Origin: Anaeramoeba ignava
Taxonomy: Eukaryota; Metamonada; Anaeramoebidae
Direction: 5' to 3'
Length of the DNA stretch: 64,000 nt
Assembly: GCA_028826165.1 (NCBI GenBank)
Contig: JAPDFW010000122.1
Span: 1-64,000, forward strand
A model generated the notes under the pieces. It searched no databases. It was not told the origin of the DNA and saw only the letters and a list, made by a program, of their open reading frames with translations. This document shows positions 49,801 through 60,027 of this stretch, in pieces (positions within the stretch are counted from its first letter, which is position 1; each line of letters starts with the position of its first letter). Both the position numbers and the translations under genes were made by a program.

Positions 49801-50927
49801 AAACAAATTTTATTTTAAATTCAAATTATATTTTAAATCCAATTTATATTTTAAATTCAAATTATATTTTAAATTCAAATTATATTTTAAATTCAAATTA
49901 TATTTTAAATTTAAAACAAATTAAATTTAAAACAAATTTAAAACAAATTCAATTAAATTTTTAAATAAAAAATCATATTTTAAATTTAAATTATATTTTT
50001 AAATTTTATATTTTAAATTCAAATTATATTTTAAATTCAAAAATTTTTTTATTTTAAATTTAAATTATATTTTAAATTCAAATTATATTTTTAAATTATA
50101 TTTTAATTTTTAAATTAAATTTTAAAATTCAAATTATATTTTAAATTTAAATTATTATTTTAAATTCAAATTATATTTTAAATTCAAATTATATTTTAAA
50201 TTCAAATTATATTTTAAATTCAAATTATATTTTTTAAATTCAAAATTAAATTATATTTTAAATTCAAATTATATTTTTTTAAATTTAAATTAATTTTAAT
50301 TTTAAAATTATATTTTAAATTCAAATTATATTTTAAATTCAAATTATATTTTAAATTCAATTTATATTTTAAATTCTAATTATATTTTATTTCAAATTTT
50401 ATTTTAAATTCAAATTATATTTTAATTTTAAATTTTATTTTAAATTCAAATTATATTTTAAATTAAAATTAAATTTTAAATTCAAATTATATTTTAAATT
50501 AAAATTATATTTTAAATTCAAATTATATTTTAAATTCAAATTATATTTTAAATTCAAATTATATTTTAAATTCAAATTATATTTTAAATTTAAATTATAT
50601 TTTAAATTCAAATTATATTTTAAATTTAAATTATATTTTAAATTTAAATTATATTTTAAATTCAAATTATATTTAAATTTTGTTTCTGTATAGAATTTAT
50701 CAAAAGTTTATAGAGCAATTTCAAAAAATCCTCTTTGTGCTAAAATTTATTCAAGTTGTATGAAGAATGAAAATTATAAAGAAGGCTTTTTATTTCTTGA
50801 ATCTTTATTAGAAGATGCTGATCCAAAATCAAAAAAAGGATCAATAATAAAAACATTAAAATCTACTTTTCATATTAAAAGAAAAACACAATCAAATACT
50901 AATCCAACATTATTAGAAAAAAATTAA
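43834..50927 (+). CDS. Unrecognised 12-exon protein, 1239 aa
   Basis: Exons: 43834-43858, 44025-44422, 45200-45349, 45424-45550, 45615-45781, 45844-46476, 46598-46774, 46960-47211, 47752-47925, 47991-48278, 48358-49452, 50694-50927. The lengths sum to 3720 nt, an exact open frame, with matching phases at every junction, so this is one gene. I do not recognise the family. Visible features: a charged N-terminal half, including KTFSDYEQAVLSWKIDIENK and a related EYEKAYKRWAKITIKTVPK; a Lys/Glu coiled coil (EEEWKEMEQKQKEEEKEQ) in exon 6; then long helical, Leu/Ile-rich segments from exon 8 to exon 11 that look like an armadillo/HEAT-type solenoid (for example HNSLLNELVTHEVFMQLLSR). The basic C-terminus ends HIKRKTQSN. 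The junction 45349/45424 could instead be coding with one missing A near 45346, but the intron model needs no correction. Confidence 0.75.
44423..45199 (+). repeat. 777-nt repeat intron (AATTTCAATTTCAAAATG)
   Basis: Intron 2 of the 12-exon gene. Donor GTAAATTA and acceptor TTTTAATAG are phase 0, joining FLHKEQ to SEKTFDFTDL. The interior is AATTTT/AATTTC units punctuated by CAAAATG, roughly 18-24 nt per higher unit, so both strands read open. Confidence 0.8.
46477..46597 (+). repeat. Small repeat intron 6 of the 12-exon gene
   Basis: The 121-nt intron (GTAATTTT to TTTTTTAG) is phase 0 and consists of the same AATTTTAATTTCAAAATG units found in intron 2, apparently an early stage of repeat growth. 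Confidence 0.75.
47212..47751 (+). repeat. 540-nt repeat intron (TTATTTAAA/TTATTGAAA)
   Basis: Intron 8 of the 12-exon gene, between SFLIHTK and VAQFISETL, phase 0 on both sides. It is a nonamer array that stays open in the upstream exon's frame to 47664, so unspliced message would add about 150 residues of FKLLLKLL type. Confidence 0.8.
49453..50693 (+). repeat. 1.24-kb repeat intron (AAACAAATTT then ATATTTTAAATTCAAATT)
   Basis: Intron 11 of the 12-exon gene. Donor GTAAATAT after KRLI, acceptor TTCTGTATAG before NLSKVYRAI, phase 0. The first third is AAACAAATTTA; the rest is an 18-nt unit, ATATTTTAAATTCAAATT, with variants. The intron start could be slightly later, but no other GT fits the frame as well. 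Confidence 0.75.
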
Positions 50928-51134
50928 ATGAAAGGAATTTATTTTTTTTAAAGAAAATTTGAATTTTAAAAGAAGAAAAAAAGATTAAAAAAAAAAGAAA
51001 AAAAAAATTTTTTTTTGATTTTTCATTTTTTCATTTTTTTTCTTTTTCTTTCAATTAAATTACTTGTAAAATTTTTTATTTATTTTTTTATAATTTAATT
51101 TTTTAATTTTTTAATTTAAAATTTAAAAAGAAAA

Positions 51135-54100
51135 ATGGACAAATTGAAAGAATTAATTGCACCTCATATAGAAAGTTACAATTATGCAATATCAAAACTA
51201 AATGAAGCAATATTAGATCTAAGACCAGGAGAAATTCAAACAGATCCGAAATCACCATCATTTCTATTTTGGATTCGCAACATTTCAATACAAAAACCAC
51301 AACGGCAAGACGGTTCAATCCAAGAAAAAAAAGTATTACTTTATCCATCAGAATGCCGAAGACGCGGAATAAGTTACAGCGGAACATTAACCGCGGAAAT
51401 TGTACTGCAAATCACTGGGGATTTAGGGTTTTATCGCACAGTAACATGCGAATTGGGAAAAATGCCAGTTATGGTTCTTTCAAAACTTTGTAATTTATAT
51501 GGATTAACGGAAGAGCAACTTGTGGAGAAAAAAGAAGAACCGTTTGAAATGGGAGGCTATTTTATATCCAACGGATTGGAGAAAGTTTTCCGAATGATCA
51601 TCCAATCAAGAAAGCATTATATATTTACACTCAAAAGACCCAAATTTACAACAAAGGGTCCTTATTACACACAATTTGCGACTTTCATTCGTTGCTCAAG
51701 ATCCGACGAGTCTTCCCAACAGGTCTATCTGCACTATCTTTCAAACGGGGTTCTGATGATTCGCATTATTATACAGAAGCAAGAGTTCTTGATTCCTGCA
51801 ATTCTTATACTGAAATGTTTTGTTGAGACAAGTGATAAAGAAATATATGACAGAATAACAGAGTTTTTCCCAAACAACAGCTTTATTGCTGAACGTGTGG
51901 AGGTTTTACTCCGCGACTTCCAGAATTACCATCTCAGAAACAAGTCGGAATGCTTGCAATATATCGGGTCACGATTCAGACCCCTTCTGTTTTCACCTAT
52001 GAGTTATACAAATACAAAATGCGGCGAGGAATTTATTCGTCGGTTTATTTTCGTTCATTTGAACAACTTCACTCAAAGAGATAAAAACATTAATTTATCA
52101 ACAAACATTGTTATTGACAACACAAAGACAAACATCTACGCAGCAGAAAGCCAAATGCAAGACCAGAACGACAGTCCAGATGAAGACGAAGCTATTCTCC
52201 AAGAAGGAGAGGAAATTTCGATAAATATAAATTCGGATTCCAATCGCGCAAAATTCGATCTGATGATTACAATGATCCACAAATTATACTCACTTGTTTT
52301 GGGGGAAATTGGCCAAGATAATTCAGATTCCCCAAGTTTCCAAGAGGTTCTTCTTCCTGGACATTTATATCTTACCTTTTTCAAACAGAAATTACAGGAA
52401 TGGATTTTCCAGCAAGTGAATGTGATGAAAAAAATGGCTGGAATCCAAACCTCCTCTTTAAAATACAAACGGAGGAAACAAAAAAAGGAACTTAGTGAGG
52501 AAGAAAAGCGAAGAGAAAGCCAAATTCGCAAACTAAATCCTGATTATTTGGGAAAATCAACATTTTATGACGCAAATTTCTTTCTCAAATGTCTTAAAAA
52601 AAACTCGTTTGATATCGGAAAGAAATTCGATTTCCTCATTGCAACAGGAAATGCAGATTTGATTGATAACGCAGGTTTGCCCCAACAAGCAGGTCTTTCT
52701 ATCATTGCAGAAAAAATTAATTTTTTGAGATATGTTTCTCATTTTCGAAGTATTCATCGTGGGAGCTTTTTTTCAACAATGAAAACAACAAAGATCAGAA
52801 GATTATTGCCTGAGTATTGGGGATTTATCTGCGTTGATCCTGATACAAATGTTCTTTTAGCAGATTCCAAACAGCAAATCAAAATTAAGCATTTGCAAAA
52901 CAAGGTGAACAATGACAATTTCCAAATTGCAACAATAAATCGCAAATCTTTTTTGGAATCTGCCTCGAAAATTAAAAACTTTTTTGTTCATCGTGTTGAT
53001 AGATTGTTTCATATAACAACAATAACTGGGCATTCAATCAAAATTACAGGATATCATCCTCTTTTAGTTTTATCAAATCAAAATTCAAATTCAAATTCAA
53101 ATTTCATTTATATTTATGGAGATAAATTGAAAGTTGGGAATTTTGTTTGGATTAGGCATATTTACCAAAATTATGAGAAACAAAAAGAAGAGCAAAACAA
53201 AGAGCAAATGATATTATCAGACCAAATTTATAAAGATCGTCTTTCTCATTTACAAAATGAATCACAAATAGATTTTCTTTTAAATCAATTTTGTGCTCAT
53301 GATTTGTTACCTTTTACAAATTCTAATCAAAAAATACTTGATATGGCAAGATTTTCTGCAATTTTTTATACAATTGGCTTTTTGAAATGGAATAAAACTC
53401 TCAATTTAATTCAAGCAAAAATAACCGTAGATGACATAAATGATAAACAAGAACTTATTCAAGAGTTGCAATCAAATCCGCTCATCTCCAATTTACAGAT
53501 TAAGAAAAAAGATGGATTTATTTGCAAATTTCAAGGAATTTTACCATATTTTCTATATTCTCTCGGAATACCCTTAAGAGATGAAACTCCAAATAAAATA
53601 TTTCCAAATTGGCTTTTTAAATGCAAAAAATTAATTCAAAAGGAATTTTTAGCATCTTATTTAGGAACATTGAATATCAATTCCAAAAATATTTTGACAG
53701 ATTTTCAAAAAGGAAATGAAAAATATTTAAAAATTAATACTCCAAAATTATTTCCAAAAAAGAATAACAGCATTTTCCAAAATCAAATGAGAAAATTATT
53801 GCAAAATTTAAACCTTGAATTAACAAACCATTATTCAAAAAGCAATAAATTAGAGTATGAAATCAAACAATCTCTATCAAATATGGATATTTTATTCAAT
53901 CAAATTGGTGTTTATTATAATAATTCTGAAACAAAACAATTCTGTTTATTGGGAGAATTTATTCGTTATATTAATCACAATTTTATCAAGAATAGCAAAA
54001 AAACAAAAGCAGAATGGGAAGACAGAAGCATTATTAAATTGGCAAAACAAGCATTTTCTTTGAAAAAATTCAGAGAAACATTCAAACAAAAAGATCAACT

Positions 54101-57100
54101 GATTGCCATACCTATTGAAAAAATTGAAATTTTGGAAAAGAAAAGAGCGATAGTAATGGATATTGAAACAAGCAATGGAAATCACACTTTTATAACAAAC
54201 GGGTTTGTATCTCACAATTGCCCTGTTCACACTCCAGATGGCGCACCTTGTGGATTATTAAATCATCTTTCATCTACATGCGAAGTTGTGAATTATCAAA
54301 GTGATTTATCAACCATTCCAAAAGTGATTTCCAGATTTGAAGGATTTGTTTCCATTTATCCTTATATTGTGAAAAAGAAAATCATTACATATCCAATAAT
54401 GCTTGATGGATGCTTGATTGGAAGAGTAATTGGAGGAAAACTAGTGGAAACCGAAAATCAAACAAATCGGAAAAAGAGCTCAAGCAGAATTGAGTATGAT
54501 AATCAATACATTTTGAAAATTGCGGATCAATTAAGAATGCTTAAAGTATCAAAGAAAAACGGAATACCTGAAAATCTCGAGATTGTTCCGATTGAAAAAC
54601 AAACAGGATCCCTTTTCCCAGGAATTTATCTCTTTACAAGACCAGCAAGAATGATGCGACCAGTGATAAATTTACTTACAAAAACGATAGAGAAAATTGG
54701 CACATTTGAGCAAACATACCTGAACATTGCATTGAATGTAGACGATATAAAGCTTGGAATATCAACACATATGGAAATCAAACCAACAAATATTCTTAGT
54801 ATTGTTGCCAATTTAACACCCTTTTCCGATTTCAATCAGAGCCCGCGAAATATGTATCAGTGCCAAATGGCAAAACAAACAATGGGGTTTCCTGGCTTTT
54901 CAATTCCATATCGAAGCGATAATAAATTGTACAGACTTCACACTTTGCAAAAACCAATTGTGCAAACAAAGTCGCAAAAATATTTTGGAATCGATGAATA
55001 CCCACTTGGTGCAAATGCAATTGTTGCCGTTATTTCCTACACTGGATATGATATGGAGGATGCCATGATTATCAATAAGGGTTCTTATGAACGGGGATTT
55101 GGACACGGCACTGTTTACAAAAATACAAGAGTTGTATTATCAAAAGAGCAATCCAAATACAAGTCATCCAGCTATTTCACCAATCATACCGAAGAGGAAC
55201 CAGATGTTCCAATCGAACCCAATCTAGATCTTGATGGATTGCCGACTGTGGGAACTGTTTTGAAAGAGGGAATGGCAATGATGAGATATTACAATCCAGA
55301 GACAGGCAAAAGCAATGTTCTTAAATACAAAAACACAGAAGTTGCAATTGTTGATGGAGTCGCTGCTTTCTCATCAGACCAAACAGACAGATTAGATGGC
55401 GCTCTTCTTCGTTTGAGATACAAAAGAAATCCTGTGATTGGTGATAAGTTTTGTTTGACTGAAGATCACGAAGTTCTCACTCAATCTGGCTGGAAATTTA
55501 TCAGTGATTTGAAAATTAACGAAAAAATCGCAACTTTAGTTGATATGAAATATCTTCAATATTCTCCTGTTTTGGCTCTTTATCAATACCAAAACGACTC
55601 AAATCTTTTCTCTGTTTCAAATGATTTTCTCGATTTGGTTTGCACTTGGGAACACAAGTTATTTGTCAAAAACAGCTCAAAATCAGGATATTCTTTGCAA
55701 AAGGCAAGTGAAGTCAAGTCTCTTGGTTTATGTTGGTATAAAAAGAATTGTTCGAATCAATTTCCCGAAAGAAAAGTTTTTGATTTGTCGTTGATTTCAA
55801 ATTTGAATCATAACGATTTAGATGAGAATAATAAGGATAAAGTTTCTCATATCGTTGAAATGAATACCTGGATTTTATTTTTTGGGGTTTATATTCGTTT
55901 ATTGATTTCTGATCGATTGCAAAAGGATGAAACCAAAAAAACGATCATTTTCAAAATGGAAGATTTTCAAGAATCAGGAAATGGAGCAAAAATCATTTCA
56001 CTTTGCAAACAACTTGGATTTTCTTATCAACAAACAAAGGAGTCAATTTCTGTGTTTAGTGAATTATTATTTAAGCAACTTGAGGATGTATCACTTTCAA
56101 AACTTCCCAAATGGTGTTTTGAATTGAGTGAAAATCAATCACGATTACTTCTTATAACGATTTTGGATTGCGAAGAGCAAATGAAAGAAACTGAAGATAT
56201 TGAGCGAGGATATTCAGATAAAATGGAAGCTGATCATATACAGAGATTATGTTTGCATTCAGGATTGAGTTGCGATATTATAGGAATGAAAATGCGGATC
56301 AATCAAAAAGAAGAATCGCAAGAACCAAAATATGAAAAAAAGGAGAATGAAGAATTTTATCACGAGGGGAAAGTGTATTGTCCCGAAGTATCAAGTGGGA
56401 TTTTCTTTGTGAGAAGAAATGGGAAGGTTATGTGGACTGGAAACAGCTCAAGACATGGACAAAAAGGAGTTTTGTCTTGGCTTTGGCCTGAAATGGAGAT
56501 GCCTTTTTCTGAATCTGGATTGCGACCTGATATTATTATTAATCCTCATGCTTTTCCTTCAAGAATGACGATAGGAATGCTTATTGAAAGTATGGCAGGA
56601 AAGGTTGGTTCTGTTTATGGAGAATATCAAGATGCAACACCTTTTAATTTTGATGAAGAAAATCGAGCAGTAGATTATTTTGGGAAGAAGTTACTTGAAG
56701 CTGGATATAATTATTATGGGAATGAAGTTCTTTACAGGTATTTTTATGAAAATATTCAAATCAAATTAAATGAAAAAATATTTAAATTGAAAATATTCAA
56801 ATTAAATGAAAAAATATTTAAAAATATTTAAATTGAAAATAGTGGCGTAAATGGAAATGAACTTCATGCAGACATCTTTTTCGGTGTAGTTTATTACCAA
56901 AGATTAAAACATATGGTTGGTGATAAATTTCAAGTTAGATCAACAGGAAGAGTAAACATGTTAACAAGACAACCATTAAAAGGAAGAAAAGTAGGAGGAG
57001 GAATAAGATTTGGAGAAATGGAAAGAGATTCATTACTTGCTCATGGAACACCATTTTTACTTCAAGACCGTTTACTTAATTCTTCAGATATTCATATTAC

Positions 57101-57296
57101 TTTTATTTGTCGTAAATGTGGAAGTGTTTTATCTCCTCTTTTTGTTAGAGGTGATAGTGTTGAAGAAAAATCTATTAAATGCTTAACTTGTGATTCTAAA
57201 CAATATATTGAAAAAGTTCAAATTCCTTATGTTTTCCGTTTCTTAACTTCTGAACTTGCTGCAATGAATATTAAATTGACTCTTGAACTTAAATAA
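51135..57296 (+). CDS. RPA2: RNA polymerase I second-largest subunit (RPA2/RPA135) with two inteins
   Basis: Second-largest subunit of nucleolar RNA polymerase I, which transcribes rRNA. Exons 51135-56737 and 56843-57296 (phase 2, 105-nt intron) give 2018 aa; removing two inteins (463 and 331 aa) leaves about 1224 aa, the normal RPA135 size. Pol I rather than II or III is shown by the start (LKELIAPHIESYNYAISKL), the YPSECRRRGISYSGTL stretch, and the C-terminal zinc site (CRKCG ... CLTC) followed by PYVFRFLTSELAAMNIKL. Conserved core blocks are present: PEYWGFI, CPVHTPDGAPCGLLNHL, GYDMEDAMIINKGS, GDKF, SSRHGQKGVLSW, ADIFFGVVYYQRLKHM. An acidic insert (DEDEAILQEGEE) lies near residue 350. The 3' end faces MED27, 132 bp away. 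Confidence 0.95.
52830..54218 (+). mobile_element. Intein 1 in RPA2 (463 aa), before CPVHTPDG
   Basis: Protein-splicing element between WGFI and CPVHTPDG (protein residues 566-1028). Block A is CVDPDTNVLL with Cys1. Block B is TGHSIKITGYHPLLVL with the T-x-x-H pair. The C-terminal blocks are MDIETSNGNHTFITNGFVSHN (given here in part) with His-Asn, followed by Cys+1. All splicing residues are present. The middle 300 residues align in order with a LAGLIDADG homing endonuclease, but the two acidic motifs read IGFLKWNKT and FLASYLGTLNI, so the catalytic Asp residues look lost. It should be splicing-competent and homing-dead (inference). Confidence 0.93.
55452..56444 (+). mobile_element. Intein 2 in RPA2 (331 aa), GDKF/SSRHGQKG site
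   Basis: Second intein, residues 1440-1770, splitting the GDKF-SSRHGQKG core motif. Block A is CLTEDHEVLTQSGW with Cys1. Block B is LVCTWEHKLFV with T-x-x-H. The C-terminal part is VYCPEV ... FFVRRNGKVMWTGN followed by Ser+1; the penultimate residue is Gly rather than His. An endonuclease remnant is visible (WILFFGVYIRLLI, then LPKWCFELSENQSRLLLITI and HIQRLCLHSGLSCDI) without the expected acidic D-G motifs. It is unrelated in detail to intein 1, so the two were acquired separately. Confidence 0.93.
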
Positions 57297-57428
57297 TTCA
57301 ATTTTAAACAAAAAACAAAAACAAAAAACAAAAACAACAATAACAATAAAAATAATAATAGATCTTATATTGATTTAATTTTAATTGAATTTGAATTGAA
57401 TTTGAATTGAATTTAATTTGAATTTTAA

Positions 57429-58904
57429 TTATTTTTCTGTATAAACAATCCCATTTCCAAATTGTTCAAAATTAGGCTCAATTTTTGAAGGAGAACAACC
57501 AAAATGAAATGAAGTTTCTGATGTTCTTTCTCTAACTAAAGGTGGAAAAAAAACTCCATCTCTATACAATTCTAAATTTCTTCCACACAATCGACAAGAA
57601 GTTCCATATAAATTCTTATAAGATAAAACCCATTTCAATAAAGAAAGTAAAATAGATTCATTCCCTTCTAGTTTTAAATTTCTTAAAACAGATCTTGCAT
57701 GTCGAGTTAGTTCTTGAAATATTAATGTTTCTGAAAGTGGATATAAATTTTTTGGAATAATAACATATTTTGGATCTCCTTCAATCGGTTGAAACCATTT
57801 TTTCATAATTCTTTCCCCTTCATCAACACTCAATACATTGATGTCTTGGATTCTAATAATTGAATTTCTGTATTCCAATATTTTCATTGTTTTGAATTTA
57901 TGCTTTTTTCTTTTTTTCTCGTTTTTTATGTTTTTCCCATTTTTTTGACTCGATTCTTGATTTGATTCTTGATTTAATTCATTTTCTTCCATTTCAATAT
58001 TTTCTTCATTCGAATTCATTGAATTATTTGAATTGTTTGAATTGTTTGAATTGTTTGAATTGTTTGAATTATTTTCATCATTATTTTCAATATCCATCAC
58101 TTGGTTTTCTTGCGAATTTTCCTCTTTATTAACAACTATTTTTTCATCCACATTTTCCTTTTTGATAAATTGCTTTAATTGGAACTCTTCTTTTGGCTTT
58201 TCAAACCAGAAAAAAATAGTCATAATGTCTCCCAACATAACATATAAACCTTTAAGAAATAACTGATTTTTCAAATAATCAAACTGGAAAATCTTGACGA
58301 TATTTGCCTGAAGAATTGCCTCAGCAATTTTGCAAGAAGAAATCATTTTCTCAAAGATGTGAATAATTTGGTCAATTTTAGCAGTTGTATCTGTTGTCAT
58401 TTTTAATAAGATTTTTTCTTTGCTAAATTTTTGATCCAAATGTTGTTCGTCTGTTTTTTCCTCGACATCTTCTTCTTTAATAATCTCTTGCTGGATAAAT
58501 TGCTGGTTTGTTTTCTCGCCAAGTATTTTTTCTTCCTCTCCAAGAAACGGGAACACTTGAGAGAGTCTATCGTTGAACTGAGAAAGTGTCAAGTCGCAAA
58601 GAATTCGAACAAATTTCTGTTTTTCTCCAACTCGAAATTTTGATGAATCGAGACTGCCGTGCTCCTTCTGCTTTTCTTTCTTGTTTTCCTGGATCTCCTT
58701 CGCAAATTTTTCTAGTTTTTGCAGCGACCATTGCAATTTCGTTATTGATGATACAATTGATTTTTGATAACTCTCGTTTGTTTGTCTTTGAACGCAATCT
58801 GACCGTGAAAGATCAATGAAAATATCGTGTACATGCGTTCTTGTTATGTCAATCATCTTTAACATCTCAATAAATCTTGCAGCTTCTGGATTAATTTCTC
58901 CCAT
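57429..58904 (-). CDS. MED27: Probable Mediator subunit 27
   Basis: 491 aa, intronless, starting MGEINPEAARFIEML. The strongest signal is the C-terminal zinc-like module CRLCGRNLELYRDGVFFPPL ... SFHFGC, the pattern of the MED27 C-terminal domain (C-x2-C-G-x-L ... P-P ... F-H-x2-C). The N-terminal 150 residues are helical with a coiled-coil look, as in MED27, a tail/head-linking subunit of the nuclear Mediator complex needed for Pol II transcription. It is longer than animal MED27 (about 310 aa) because of Glu/Gln- and Asn-rich inserts, including an NNS repeat (58021-58075 region). It is convergent with RPA2 and divergent from the BTB-ARM gene. If it is not MED27, it is still a nuclear protein with a C-terminal metal site. 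Confidence 0.65.
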   Translation of the reverse strand: MGEINPEAARFIEMLKMIDITRTHVHDIFIDLSRSDCVQRQTNESYQKSIVSSITKLQWSLQKLEKFAKEIQENKKEKQKEHGSLDSSKFRVGEKQKFVRILCDLTLSQFNDRLSQVFPFLGEEEKILGEKTNQQFIQQEIIKEEDVEEKTDEQHLDQKFSKEKILLKMTTDTTAKIDQIIHIFEKMISSCKIAEAILQANIVKIFQFDYLKNQLFLKGLYVMLGDIMTIFFWFEKPKEEFQLKQFIKKENVDEKIVVNKEENSQENQVMDIENNDENNSNNSNNSNNSNNSNNSMNSNEENIEMEENELNQESNQESSQKNGKNIKNEKKRKKHKFKTMKILEYRNSIIRIQDINVLSVDEGERIMKKWFQPIEGDPKYVIIPKNLYPLSETLIFQELTRHARSVLRNLKLEGNESILLSLLKWVLSYKNLYGTSCRLCGRNLELYRDGVFFPPLVRERTSETSFHFGCSPSKIEPNFEQFGNGIVYTEK

Positions 58905-60027
58905 TATTTTATTTAAGAAAAAAAAAATTTGAAATGAAAAAAAATGATTTTTTAAAAATTAATAAAAAATTAAAATTTAATTTAGAATCAATTTAAAAAA
59001 TAATTTATTATTTAATTTTATTATTAAAATAATAATTTATTAATTTAGATTTAAATATTTTCTTATTTCAAAATATTAAACATATAAATATAAAGAATAA
59101 GAATAAAATTCATTTAATATTTAATTTAGAATCAATTTAAAAAATAATTTAATATTTAATTTTATTACTAAATTAATAATTTTTTAATTTAGATTTAAAT
59201 ATTTTCTTATTCCAAAATATTAATCAATGAAATATAAAAAATAAATAATCAAAAATATCAATTTAAGCAATGAAAATATTAATTTAGTTTAAAAAGAAAT
59301 TCAATTTAAATTATTATTAAATATTATTCAAATTCAATTTTTTCTTTTATTAAAATATTTTATTAATTTTATTAAATTATTGGGAATTGCTTTATATTAT
59401 TTTAAATAAAGAAATATTAATAAAATATATAAAATAGGATTAATTCTAAATTTAACTATTTAATATTCTTTATTTCATTTTTGAAATAAATTAATTAAAA
59501 TATTTCATTAATTTTATTAAATTATTGGGAATTATTTTATATTATTTTAAATAAAGAAATATTAATAAAATATATAAAATAAAATGAATTGTAAATTTAA
59601 CTATTTAATATTCTTTATTCCATTTTTTATTTTTTTTCATTTTTTTCTTTTCAAAATTTAAAATTAAGTAAATATTTTTTTATTATTTAATTTAACAAAA
59701 ATAAAAATCAAATTTAATAATAAATAATAATATAAATATAAAATATAGATGAAATAAAAACAAAATAATTGCTAATTACTTATTAATTTATTATTATTTA
59801 AATAAACAAAAAAAAAGAGGAAAAATAAATTTTCAAATTTTATTTAAATAAAAAATTATTAATAAAAATTTAAATTTAAATTTAATTCCAAATAAAAATG
59901 AAAAGGAAATTATTTTTATTATTGATTTATTATTATTTCTCAAATATTTATTTTATTTATTCCAACAAAAAAACTAATTTTCCTTTTTTTTTCCTTTTCA
60001 AAAATAAAATTAAAATAAAAAGAAAAA
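58905..60027. other. 1.1-kb intergenic region with two duplicated blocks
   Basis: The spacer between divergent MED27 and BTB-ARM starts shows no ORF of note. Two separate direct duplications are visible. About 58977-59079 recurs at 59121-59223 (contains TTTAGAATCAATTTAAAAAA). About 59350-59476 recurs at 59494-59622 (contains TAAATTATTGGGAATT). Both have a spacing of about 144-145 bp. It probably includes both promoters. Confidence 0.65.
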
